DNA from: Singulisphaera sp. GP187
GTDB lineage: Bacteria; Pseudomonadota; Gammaproteobacteria; Burkholderiales; Burkholderiaceae_C
DNA length: 12,233 nt
Reading direction: 5' to 3'
Assembly: GCA_943327965.2 (NCBI GenBank)
Contig: CALPYQ020000016.1
Span: 1-12,233, forward strand
A program made the position numbers and the translations under genes. The number at the start of each line of letters is the position of its first letter. Positions within the stretch are counted from its first letter, which is position 1. The notes under the pieces are model-generated. The model saw only the letters and a list, made by a program, of their open reading frames with translations, was not told the DNA's origin and searched no databases. Shown one piece after another: positions 1-7,091 of this stretch.

Positions 1-830
1 CTCGGCCAGTTGTTTTTGTGACAGGTGCCAGTCGCGGCATTGGTGCAGCCACCGCCATTGCCTTTGCAAAAGCAGGGTGGCGTATCGTCATTGCTGCCAG
101 AACCTTGCACCATCAACAAGCACAAAGCCATCAACTGCGATATGCAGATGGTCAGCTGTTGCGGGGCAGTTTGGCGGACACCGCACAGATGATCGAGGCC
201 TGCGGCGCTGAAGTGTTGACGCAAAGCATGGACTTGATGGATGCTGCGTCAATGGACGCTGCCATTGACGCGGCAATGCAGCGTTTTGGCCGCATCGATG
301 TGCTAATTAACAATGCGGTGTACCAAGACCGAGAAGTCAACGCCATGCTCATGGACTTGGACGATGACGCACTCCAACGCAGTTTGATGGGCAATGTGGT
401 TGCGCCGTTTCACTTGGCTAAAAAAGTATTGCATCACATGATTGCCCAAGGGGGAGGCAAGATCATTAACGTGGGATCGGGTGCTGGGCAATACGACCCA
501 CCCATGGCGGCCAATGCAGGAGGCTGGGGTTTTGCGTATGGCGCGTCAAAGGCCGGTATGGGCAGGCTTGCAGGTTGTATCAACCGTGAGTGGGGGCACA
601 AAGGCATTGTGGCCTTTAGCGTCAATCCTGGCTTTGTTAACACAGAAGCGGCACAAGCCACTTTGGGCTTGGATGCAGAGTTGTCAAAGCGTTATGGCGC
701 TGCATCACCCGAGGCCATTGCCGCCAGTTTGGTCTGGCTGGTGAGTGATGCAAGCGCCGTTGAACTGACTCAAAAACCCAACTTGATTGATTTGCAGAGT
801 TTGATCAAAACCAAGTCTTTAGCTTTCTAG
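1..830 (+). CDS. SDR family NAD(P)-dependent oxidoreductase (5' partial)
   Basis: Short-chain dehydrogenase/reductase, a cytosolic Rossmann-fold enzyme that interconverts an alcohol and a ketone with NAD(P)(H). The gene is cut by the left edge: the frame is open to base 3 and codes RPVVFV directly before the cofactor motif TGASRGIG (bases 21-44), so the GTG at 18 lies inside strand beta-1 and is not the start. Numbering from that GTG, NNAV is at 98-101, the likely catalytic serine is in NVGSG (S154), and the catalytic Tyr/Lys pair is in YGASK (Y174, K178). The Ser-Tyr distance of about 20 is longer than the usual 13, owing to a Gly/Ala/Pro-rich stretch before the Tyr. PGFVNTE at 204-210 matches the family's PG motif. 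The C-terminus lacks the common VDGG ending. Its stop overlaps the end of the convergent acyl-CoA synthetase gene. Family assignment is firm; the substrate is unknown, probably a hydroxy intermediate of the pathway encoded nearby. Confidence 0.92.
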   Translation, partial: RPVVFVTGASRGIGAATAIAFAKAGWRIVIAARTLHHQQAQSHQLRYADGQLLRGSLADTAQMIEACGAEVLTQSMDLMDAASMDAAIDAAMQRFGRIDVLINNAVYQDREVNAMLMDLDDDALQRSLMGNVVAPFHLAKKVLHHMIAQGGGKIINVGSGAGQYDPPMAANAGGWGFAYGASKAGMGRLAGCINREWGHKGIVAFSVNPGFVNTEAAQATLGLDAELSKRYGAASPEAIAASLVWLVSDASAVELTQKPNLIDLQSLIKTKSLAF

Positions 831-2432
831 TGGCGTAGTTTGTGCCGCGTAGCTTGCGGCCCACCGGTAGTCTGCTTTGCCCGCTGGACTGCGTTTCACT
901 TGCGAAGTGATGAAGACAGCTTTCGGCACTTTGTAGCCTGATAGCTTTTCTCTGCAAATTCGATCAAATTCTTGTCGATCAAATTTTTGGTCGCTAGCGA
1001 CTTCAATCACGGCAACCACTTTTTGGCCCCAACGGTCGTCGGGTAAGCCGACGACCAACACATCGGCCACGGCGGCATAGCGGCGCGCAGCTTCTTCTAC
1101 TTCTTCAGGGAAAACTTTCTCGCCACCGGTGTTGATGCATTGTGAACCGCGGCCCAAAATGACAATGTTGCCGTCTTCGTCAATGCGCGCGTGATCGCCG
1201 CTCAACACCCAAAGCCGATCTTGAATGTTCACAAAGACCTCGGCGCTCTTTTTGGGATCGCCAAAATAAGCAACAGGGGTGTAACCACTGCGCGCCAAAA
1301 TGCCCGTATCGCCAGGGGTGCTCAATAGTTGCAGGTCTTCACTGATGACTGCTAAATCGGGTCGAGGCTTCAACACCATGAAGCCTTCACCTTTTTTGGG
1401 TTTCTCACCGCTGCCCATCAGACCGGTCTCAGAAGAGCCCATGCCGTTTGACAATGCAATGTGAGGCACAGCCGCTTTCAGACGTTCTTGCACATGGGCT
1501 GAAACCAAGGCGCCGCCATTGCCCGCCACACGCAAATGGCTCAAGTTCCATCGACCAGGGTGCGCCTCAAGGGCTTTGACCAAAGGCAGGGCCATGGCAT
1601 CGCCCACCATTGAAATGATGTTGACTTGGTCGCGCGCTGTGATGTCCAGAATGTGTTCAGGATCGAAGTGATGTTGGTCGTTGACCACCACCGCATGGCC
1701 TGCCAATAAGCTGATCAATGTGCCCCACATGGCCGCGCCATGCATCATGGGCGCAATGGCAAAAAAGCTCATGGGCGGTGCGCTGGCAACCAGGGGGCCC
1801 AAGTCTTCCGGTTTTTCGATGGGTGGGCGTTGGAAATAAATGCCGCCGCCGCCCAATGCGCTCATGAACAAAGATTTGTGTGGCCAAACGACACCTTTTG
1901 GAAGGCCCGTTGTGCCGCCTGTGCACAACAGATAGAAGTCATTGTCGTGGCGGCCTGGATCGCTGTGCTTGACCACGCCAGAAGCCAAAAGTGCGTCATA
2001 GTGCAAGGCACCTTCCACGCCAATTTGAGTGTCACCTGTTTGAATGCAGAGCTTTAAGTGACTGAGATTTGGGGCCACTTTTTGAACTTCATGCGCCACA
2101 CTGGCATCGTAGAACAAGGCCTTGAGCTGAAGTGAATCGAGCAAGTACTGAAGCTCATCCGCCACATAACGGTAATTCACGTTGGCAGGCGCAGCGCCTA
2201 TTTTGCAGCATGCCAAAAAGGCTTCTAGGTATTCAGAAGAATTGAAAAGTTCAATGCCAACGTTGTCACCCCTTTGCACGCCCCGGCTTTGCAAGGCCGT
2301 CGCAATTTGGTTGGCGCGTTGATCGAGTTGGCGAAAGCTCAAGCGCTTTTCACCACAAATAAAGGCAATTCGATCTGGCACAGCTTCGGCAACGATCTCA
2401 AACAGATCGGCCAAGTTAAAGGTTCTTTTCAT
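819..2432 (-). CDS. Acyl-CoA synthetase (AMP-forming, class I adenylate-forming; FadD19/FadD3-like)
   Basis: ATP-dependent ligase that adenylates a carboxylic acid and transfers it to CoA; cytosolic. The 537-residue length is normal for the family. Visible motifs in order: P-loop TGGTTGLPKG (171-180), the A5-type motif GSSETG (332-337), the ATP-ribose aspartate in SGDHAR (D413), the hinge LGRGS (426-430), GGEKVFPEEVE (436-446), and the catalytic lysine in SPAGKADY (K519). All key residues are present, so it should be active. The N-terminal half, including NVNYRYV near residue 85, resembles FadD19/FadD17-type ligases that activate steroid side chains in actinobacteria; this is from memory of the family, so the substrate (bulky or branched acid rather than plain fatty acid) is an inference. 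The ATG at 2432 is the natural family start, but I see no good Shine-Dalgarno before it. It is divergent from the Rieske gene across a 150-bp spacer and convergent with the SDR gene, overlapping it by 12 bp. Confidence 0.93.
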   Translation of the reverse strand: MKRTFNLADLFEIVAEAVPDRIAFICGEKRLSFRQLDQRANQIATALQSRGVQRGDNVGIELFNSSEYLEAFLACCKIGAAPANVNYRYVADELQYLLDSLQLKALFYDASVAHEVQKVAPNLSHLKLCIQTGDTQIGVEGALHYDALLASGVVKHSDPGRHDNDFYLLCTGGTTGLPKGVVWPHKSLFMSALGGGGIYFQRPPIEKPEDLGPLVASAPPMSFFAIAPMMHGAAMWGTLISLLAGHAVVVNDQHHFDPEHILDITARDQVNIISMVGDAMALPLVKALEAHPGRWNLSHLRVAGNGGALVSAHVQERLKAAVPHIALSNGMGSSETGLMGSGEKPKKGEGFMVLKPRPDLAVISEDLQLLSTPGDTGILARSGYTPVAYFGDPKKSAEVFVNIQDRLWVLSGDHARIDEDGNIVILGRGSQCINTGGEKVFPEEVEEAARRYAAVADVLVVGLPDDRWGQKVVAVIEVASDQKFDRQEFDRICREKLSGYKVPKAVFITSQVKRSPAGKADYRWAASYAAQTTPLES

Positions 2433-2582
2433 ACGGGCTTTAAGTCAGTAAGGGGGGACTCTAGAAGGCTGGAATGTTGTTAGATTCAGAAACTTTGAAA
2501 ATCGTCCAAATAAGGTATGCCAACTCTGCCGCCATCCCCCAAGATGTCAACTTTCTAAAGTACGCGACTGTTGGGAGACAAA
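2433..2582. promoter_or_regulatory. Divergent intergenic control region
   Basis: This 150-bp non-coding stretch separates the start of the acyl-CoA synthetase (minus) from the start of the Rieske oxygenase (plus), so both promoters must lie here or within the neighbouring 5' ends. It is more A/T-rich than the flanking genes in its middle (about 2480-2515). An imperfect palindrome CTTTCTAAAG lies at 2551-2560, close to the Rieske start, and could be an operator half-site pair, but it is too short to claim a regulator. A TTGAAA at 2495-2500 could serve as a -35 element, but the matching -10 is poor. Assignment as a control region rests on gene orientation, not on a recognised site. Confidence 0.6.
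2573..2577 (+). promoter_or_regulatory. Ribosome binding site deciding the Rieske oxygenase start
   Basis: GGGAG lies five bases before the ATG at 2583. It favours that ATG over an in-frame TTG at 2571, which would place the Shine-Dalgarno inside the coding region. Confidence 0.6.
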
Positions 2583-3680
2583 ATGGCCACATCCAAAGAC
2601 TACCGCCTTGGTGAATTTACCTTTCCTAGAGGTTGGTTCATGATTGCAGAAGCCGAAGAATTGAACACGCACAAGCCTTTGGCAGTTCGATTTTTTGGCA
2701 AAGACTTTGCCCTTTACCGAGGGAGAGCCACAGGCAAGGTGGTTTTGTTGGATGCCTATTGCCCCCACATGAAAACGCATTTGGCAGCGCCTAACAACAC
2801 ATCGTATGTGGTCATTGATGGCGGCGGCAGCAACGTCGACGGCGACGGTATTCGTTGCCCCTATCACGCCTGGCGCTTTGGCCCCGATGGCAAATGCGAC
2901 GACATTCCTTACCACTCAGGTCCTATCCCTGCTGCGGCCTGCGTTAAAAGCTGGACCGTGGTGGAAACCCTAGGCGCTATTTTTGTTTGGCACGACCCTG
3001 AGGGCGGTGACCCCGAGTGGTCGCACCCCAGCCTGCCCCAGTGGGACGACACGTCTTGGGTCAGAGGTCATTGGGACCACTTGGGACAATTGAACCAACA
3101 CCCCCAAGAGGTCATTGACAACATTGCTGACTATGGTCACCTGGGTCCTATCCATGGCTCCACGGTTGATCGTTTTGAAGTTGAATTTAAGGGCCACACC
3201 GTCACTCAGCGTCAATGTGGTGGTCACCGCACACTGACCTCTGCAGATGGCTCGGGTGCGGTCTTGCATACAGACACCACCTACCATGGTCCTGGTGTTT
3301 TGATTTCTTACCTGACGGGCATGTTCGAGACCATCTTGCTCATCATGCACACGCCCATCGATGATGGTTCCATCAAAGTGTGGCATTCGCTCATTGTGAA
3401 GTCGCCATTTGGCAATCAACAGGTGACCACAGCTGATTTGGTTGCAGCCCGTCAATATCAAGAGTCCAGTCGCTTGGCATTTGCCCAAGACTTTGAAGTT
3501 TGGACCAACAAAGGCCCTTGCTTGAACGGATTGTTCATTCCAAGTGACGGTCCTTTCATGAAGGTTCGTGTTTGGTACAAACAGTTTTACAACCCGCGCG
3601 CGACCAAACAAGAGTACATCGACCAATGCGAGGGCATGTATGTGCCAAAGGGTGCCGTACCCTACACGCAAACGGCTTAA
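2583..3680 (+). CDS. Rieske [2Fe-2S] non-heme iron oxygenase, KshA-like terminal oxygenase
   Basis: Oxygenase component that hydroxylates an organic substrate with O2, taking electrons from a separate reductase; cytosolic. With the ATG at 2583 it has 365 residues. The N-terminal Rieske domain binds the cluster through C60-P-H62 and C92-P-Y-H95. The spacing between the two pairs is 29 residues rather than the usual 15-17, because of a Gly/Asp/Asn-rich insert around residues 70-90. The catalytic domain shows the bridging aspartate D183, iron ligands H186 and H191 (H-x4-H), and a probable third ligand D303 in QDFEVW, matching the layout of 3-ketosteroid 9-alpha-hydroxylase KshA (H181, H186, D304 in the mycobacterial enzyme, from memory). 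This supports a KshA-like enzyme for a bulky alicyclic substrate, but not a specific steroid. It is followed after 45 bp by an MFS transporter on the same strand. No reductase (KshB) or ferredoxin gene is in the window. Confidence 0.93.
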   Translation: MATSKDYRLGEFTFPRGWFMIAEAEELNTHKPLAVRFFGKDFALYRGRATGKVVLLDAYCPHMKTHLAAPNNTSYVVIDGGGSNVDGDGIRCPYHAWRFGPDGKCDDIPYHSGPIPAAACVKSWTVVETLGAIFVWHDPEGGDPEWSHPSLPQWDDTSWVRGHWDHLGQLNQHPQEVIDNIADYGHLGPIHGSTVDRFEVEFKGHTVTQRQCGGHRTLTSADGSGAVLHTDTTYHGPGVLISYLTGMFETILLIMHTPIDDGSIKVWHSLIVKSPFGNQQVTTADLVAARQYQESSRLAFAQDFEVWTNKGPCLNGLFIPSDGPFMKVRVWYKQFYNPRATKQEYIDQCEGMYVPKGAVPYTQTA

Positions 3681-3692
3681 GCTCATTTACCC

Positions 3693-3710
3693 TTTCAATT
3701 TCAATTTCAG
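3693..3710 (+). repeat. Three tandem hexamers TTTCAA/TTTCAA/TTTCAG
   Basis: Three consecutive near-identical hexamers sit in the 45-bp gap between the Rieske stop and the MFS start, just ahead of that gene's ribosome binding site (GAGG at 3714-3717, eight bases before the ATG). They may be a small slippage product; no function is evident. Confidence 0.5.
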
Positions 3711-3725
3711 ATTGAGGCCATTCGC

Positions 3726-5033
3726 ATGACCCCCCAAACGCCTGATGCCAACTCAGTTGATGGGCAAACTGCGCCCTCGGCGTGGAATGCAAGAATCGTA
3801 TTGATTTTGTTGACGCTGATTGCCATGGTTCAGTTTTTTGACCGCGCCCTCATGGTGGTCATCATGGAACCCTTGAAGCAAGAGTTCAGCTTGACCGATG
3901 CACAGCTTGGGTTCTTATCAGGCTTCAGTTATGCCGCTGCATTTGCTTTGGCGGGCATTCCTTTTGGCTGGATGGCCGATCGGGGTAACCGGCGCAATTT
4001 GTTGGCAGCTTTGCTGGCCATTTGGAGCGCGCTGGTGGCGTTTGCGGGTTCGGCCAATAGCTTCATGGCCTTGGTGCTGACGCGCGTTGGCATTGGTGCG
4101 GCAGATGCAGGCGGCCAACCCTGCTCGGTCTCCATCATTTCCGATTTGTATCCTACGCAACGCAGAGCCAGCGCTGTTGCCATCTTTTTTGTGGGTGTGC
4201 CATTGGGCATGGCCTCGGGCTTCATTGTGGGCGCCATAGTGGCAGGCCAGTTAGGCTGGCGTACGGCTTTTTATGTGGCTGCAGCGCCTGGTGTTTTGCT
4301 CACCATTTTGTTGTTGCTGTTGGTCAAAGAGCCCAAGCGCGGCGCCAGTGATGGCCTGCAAGAATCCAAAGACCCCGCACCACCTTTGTCTGAAACAATC
4401 GCATTCATGCGCAGTCAAAAGTCCTTGGTGTATTTAATGGCCGCATCGGTTTTGGTCACGGCATCTTCTTCCGCCATGATGTCTTGGATTGGTTCTTTGC
4501 TGGTCAGAATTCACGGCCTCAGTCTAGAAAACGTGGGCTTGCTCACAGGCCTTTGTATGGGCGGCTTTGGTGCCATTGGCACCATTGTGTTCGGTTGGTT
4601 GGCAGATCGTCAGGGCGCCAAAGACATGCGCAATCAGCCTCGCATGATGGCCATTGCGGCTGCTGTCATTGCTATCAGTGGCACGGCAGTTTCATTGCTG
4701 CCTACCGTGCTTGGCGCTGCAGTGTCCTTGGCCTTGTTTGCTTCAATGGTGGCAGGCTTGAATGGCCCCACCTATGCTTTGACACAAAGCTTGGTGAAGG
4801 TTCGGATGCGCGGCACTTCCATGTCAACCTTGGTGGTCTTGCTCAACTTAATTGGTGTGGGTGTTGGGCCAGCCTTGGCAGGCATTTTGAGTGACCAATT
4901 TGCCGCAGCCTATGGCGCTGAGTCAGTGCGCTGGGCCATGGTGTGCGTGTTGCTGATGAACATTCCTGCGGTACTTTTGTTTGTTCGTTGCGCCCGAACC
5001 ATTCAAGACGATTTGGCTCGTGCGCGGGCCTGA
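3726..5033 (+). CDS. MFS transporter (Spinster-like group)
   Basis: Inner-membrane major facilitator superfamily carrier, 435 residues, with about twelve hydrophobic segments in two six-helix halves separated by a hydrophilic loop near residues 200-225. Visible marks: helix-1 FFDRA (D39, R40), motif A loop GWMADRGNRR (81-90), R120 with AADAGG (125-130) in helix 4, and LGWRTAF (176-182) after helix 5. A second motif-A-like loop, FGWLADRQG, lies in the C-terminal half. It belongs to the same broad group as the three minus-strand MFS genes but is the most divergent: it has DRA where those have DRQ, and Asp127 where two of them have Glu. The ATG at 3726 has GAGG at 3714-3717. It is probably co-transcribed with the Rieske gene and may import that enzyme's substrate or export a product; direction and substrate cannot be read from the sequence. 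Confidence 0.92.
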   Translation: MTPQTPDANSVDGQTAPSAWNARIVLILLTLIAMVQFFDRALMVVIMEPLKQEFSLTDAQLGFLSGFSYAAAFALAGIPFGWMADRGNRRNLLAALLAIWSALVAFAGSANSFMALVLTRVGIGAADAGGQPCSVSIISDLYPTQRRASAVAIFFVGVPLGMASGFIVGAIVAGQLGWRTAFYVAAAPGVLLTILLLLLVKEPKRGASDGLQESKDPAPPLSETIAFMRSQKSLVYLMAASVLVTASSSAMMSWIGSLLVRIHGLSLENVGLLTGLCMGGFGAIGTIVFGWLADRQGAKDMRNQPRMMAIAAAVIAISGTAVSLLPTVLGAAVSLALFASMVAGLNGPTYALTQSLVKVRMRGTSMSTLVVLLNLIGVGVGPALAGILSDQFAAAYGAESVRWAMVCVLLMNIPAVLLFVRCARTIQDDLARARA

Positions 5034-5060
5034 TGGTCTGAAGCGATCGCTGCTATTCGC

Positions 5061-5765
5061 TCAGGGGCGACGATGCGTCACCTGCGTGGCCATGAAGACG
5101 GACTGATTTAAATTGCACAAATGCCCCATGGCATTTTGCAATTGCAATTGAACAGCTTCTTGGTTTAAGCGCTGAAGCATTTGGTGTGTGTCTTCAAACC
5201 ACCACTCCACAATGGCATCGTAGTTGTAACCAGCAGGCCGGTCTGCTTGCACCTTGTTGATAACCAAGCGCTGACCAAAGTTCCAATTGGAAAAATCCGC
5301 CAAAGCCATCCGAAAATTTGTTGTCGCATCTGTGGGTAGCTCAGAGATAAATCCCACCAACACAGACTGACCTGACGGCACATTCACCAAGACATCCTCT
5401 TGGGCAACCAAGGTGAATTCGCGGACATACCGATCGAACACGCGCAATTCATCTGGCTTCATGATGGCCTGTGTTTCGGGGTCATGCCAAATGTCAGAGG
5501 CCACCTGCAAGTCACGAATTTGCAGCAAGTTCACACCATCTGCCTGGGTATGGATGCCACTCAAAGTGTTGGCAATTCCCATTGAAAGCACACTGGTGCA
5601 TTGCGCTACACCCAAAACTTTGTCTTGAACATTGCGGCATTGTTTGCCTAGCGCAGAATGTTCACGCCAGGCCTGCTCAAATTCTGTGGCGGCCAATTGC
5701 GGATTGCGCTTGGCCAAGTAAATCATTTTCCAAGAGGGATTGGCAGAAGCAAGTGTTTCAGTCAT
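5061..5765 (-). CDS. EthD-domain protein with two ferredoxin-like halves
   Basis: A 234-residue soluble protein without a signal peptide or membrane segment. The first half (about 10-120) fits the EthD family: an opening strand WKMIYLAKR, a helix with W33, R34 and H36, and the strand-helix-strand ending in IWHDPETQA and DELRVFDRY (about 92-112). The second half (about 130-230) looks like a degenerate copy of the dimeric alpha/beta-barrel fold (VLVGFISEL, then YDAIVEWWF). EthD-type proteins are small proteins found with oxygenase and other degradative genes; most have no proven activity, and some relatives are cyclases, decarboxylases or quinone monooxygenases. It is the last gene of the minus-strand run, 36 bp after the preceding MFS stop, and converges on the plus-strand MFS gene with a 27-bp gap that holds no convincing terminator. 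I see no clear Shine-Dalgarno. The fold is likely; the role is unknown. Confidence 0.8.
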   Translation of the reverse strand: MTETLASANPSWKMIYLAKRNPQLAATEFEQAWREHSALGKQCRNVQDKVLGVAQCTSVLSMGIANTLSGIHTQADGVNLLQIRDLQVASDIWHDPETQAIMKPDELRVFDRYVREFTLVAQEDVLVNVPSGQSVLVGFISELPTDATTNFRMALADFSNWNFGQRLVINKVQADRPAGYNYDAIVEWWFEDTHQMLQRLNQEAVQLQLQNAMGHLCNLNQSVFMATQVTHRRP

Positions 5766-5801
5766 GGCGTGTCGATGGCGTGAGTGGCTTGTCGGAAAAT
5801 T

Positions 5802-7091
5802 TCAACGTGAGGCGTTGAGGTTGGCACGTTCGAGCGCGGATGGATAAGCCTTCTTCGCCAACCAAAAAGCAGCCACGGCTGGCAACAACATACAGACCAT
5901 GCCCAACAGCGCCATGCGCAAGCCGTCATTGCCAAAATATCGTGCCAATAAATCGCTGAACAAGCCCGTCAAAATAGCACCCAAACCGTTGCCAACCACC
6001 GCACCAGCCAATAGCATCATGGCATTGGCGGTGGCCCTTCGCTGGCTGGGCACAACCAAACTGATGGCCGCATAAGTGGGGGCCGCCCACCAAGGCAGGA
6101 AGAAAGAAAAAACCATGACCGACAGCATGGCGTGGGCAATAGCACCTGAGGGCATCAAGAGGTAAGTGACGCCGCACACATAGGCCAATGCCAGGCCCAA
6201 GACGGGCACGCCCAACTGCCAGCGATTGTCGCGTTTGGCCAATTTGTCCGTCAGAGCACCAGAGGCCAAGCCGCCCAACAAAGACATGCAGGCAGAGGCC
6301 CCAGAGATCCATCCTGCTTGCTGCAAGCTGAGGTCGTGATGGCGAATCATCAAGGCAAAGTTCCAAGTGCCAAACGAGTAGCCAGACAGGAGCGCAAAAG
6401 CAGCCCCCAAAATTGACCAACGTGTGAATGGCTCTGCCCAGATAGCAGCCACAGCCCCGCGCTGTTGCAATTGGCCTTCTGAGTCGCTGTGCAAGGGTGT
6501 GTGAATTCGCGCTGGTTCCGACACGGTATAGCGCAGCAGCAAAGACACCAACAAAGTGGCAACCCCAATGAAGGCAATGGTCATGCGCCAGCCATGGTGT
6601 TGCGCCAACCAAGAGCCCACGACCAAAGCCATCAAAGCGCCCAAACTGGCGCCTGCACTGAGCACGCTCATGGCGCGCGATCGGTTCTCTGCAGGATAAA
6701 GATCGGCCAACATCGACATCGATGCTGGCGTTCCGCCAGCGTCACTGATGGCACCGCCCGACCGGGTGAACATCAAGGAAAAAAAGCCAACTGACAGGCT
6801 GCCCATCAAACCCAGTAAGCCACCTAGACCTCGAGCATAGGCAATCAAACTTCTGCGATTGCGTCGATCGGCCAGCTTGCCCATGGGCACACCCAATAGA
6901 CCAAAGGTCAGTGCAAACCCGAGACCTGTTACTAAACCAATTTGCAAATCGCTTAAGTTGAATTCAAGCTTGACGGGTTGAATGACGACAGACAGAACTT
7001 GGCGGTCCATGAAGGCCAAGGCTGACAGCAAGGTCAGAATGGCCAGCGTGTAGTTGGATGATTTTGCAAAGGACGTGCGTTCAGAACTCAT
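5802..7091 (-). CDS. MFS transporter (third of the tandem set)
   Basis: Inner-membrane MFS carrier, 429 residues, about twelve hydrophobic helices. Helix 1 carries FMDRQ (D29, R30, Q31), the motif A loop is GKLADRRNRR (71-80), helix 4 carries R110 and SDAGG (116-120), and HHGWR follows helix 5 (165-169). A central hydrophilic loop spans roughly 193-212. It aligns end to end with the two MFS proteins encoded upstream but is clearly more divergent from them than they are from each other, suggesting an older paralog with a different substrate range. Its ATG directly follows the TGA stop of the upstream MFS gene (TGAATG), which implies translational coupling. Length is normal and no damage is visible. 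Confidence 0.93.
   Translation of the reverse strand: MSSERTSFAKSSNYTLAILTLLSALAFMDRQVLSVVIQPVKLEFNLSDLQIGLVTGLGFALTFGLLGVPMGKLADRRNRRSLIAYARGLGGLLGLMGSLSVGFFSLMFTRSGGAISDAGGTPASMSMLADLYPAENRSRAMSVLSAGASLGALMALVVGSWLAQHHGWRMTIAFIGVATLLVSLLLRYTVSEPARIHTPLHSDSEGQLQQRGAVAAIWAEPFTRWSILGAAFALLSGYSFGTWNFALMIRHHDLSLQQAGWISGASACMSLLGGLASGALTDKLAKRDNRWQLGVPVLGLALAYVCGVTYLLMPSGAIAHAMLSVMVFSFFLPWWAAPTYAAISLVVPSQRRATANAMMLLAGAVVGNGLGAILTGLFSDLLARYFGNDGLRMALLGMVCMLLPAVAAFWLAKKAYPSALERANLNASR

Noticed and set aside
18-20. GTG at 18 as the SDR start
   Set aside because: The open frame continues to the window edge, and a start here would remove the first beta strand ahead of the TGxxxGIG motif.
2495-2521. 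Sigma-70-type promoter TTGAAA ... TATGCC for the Rieske operon
   Set aside because: The spacer is only 15 bases and the -10 match is poor, so it cannot be told from chance.
2571-2582. TTG at 2571 as start of the Rieske gene
   Set aside because: The ATG at 2583 has GGGAG at proper spacing, and that site would be inside the coding region if TTG were used.
2970-3686. A 238-codon open frame antisense to the Rieske oxygenase
   Set aside because: It lies fully opposite a gene with intact Rieske and iron-binding motifs. Its translation shows no domain, and it is explained by codon bias in the real frame.
5042-5061. AGCGATCGCT palindrome and short stem in the gap between the convergent MFS and EthD genes, as a terminator
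   Set aside because: The stem is short, no T-run follows on either strand, and the 10-base palindrome may be chance.
5926-6612. A 228-codon minus-strand frame inside the third tandem MFS gene
   Set aside because: It is a +1/-1 shadow of an intact MFS gene, rich in His, Cys and Trp, with no family resemblance.
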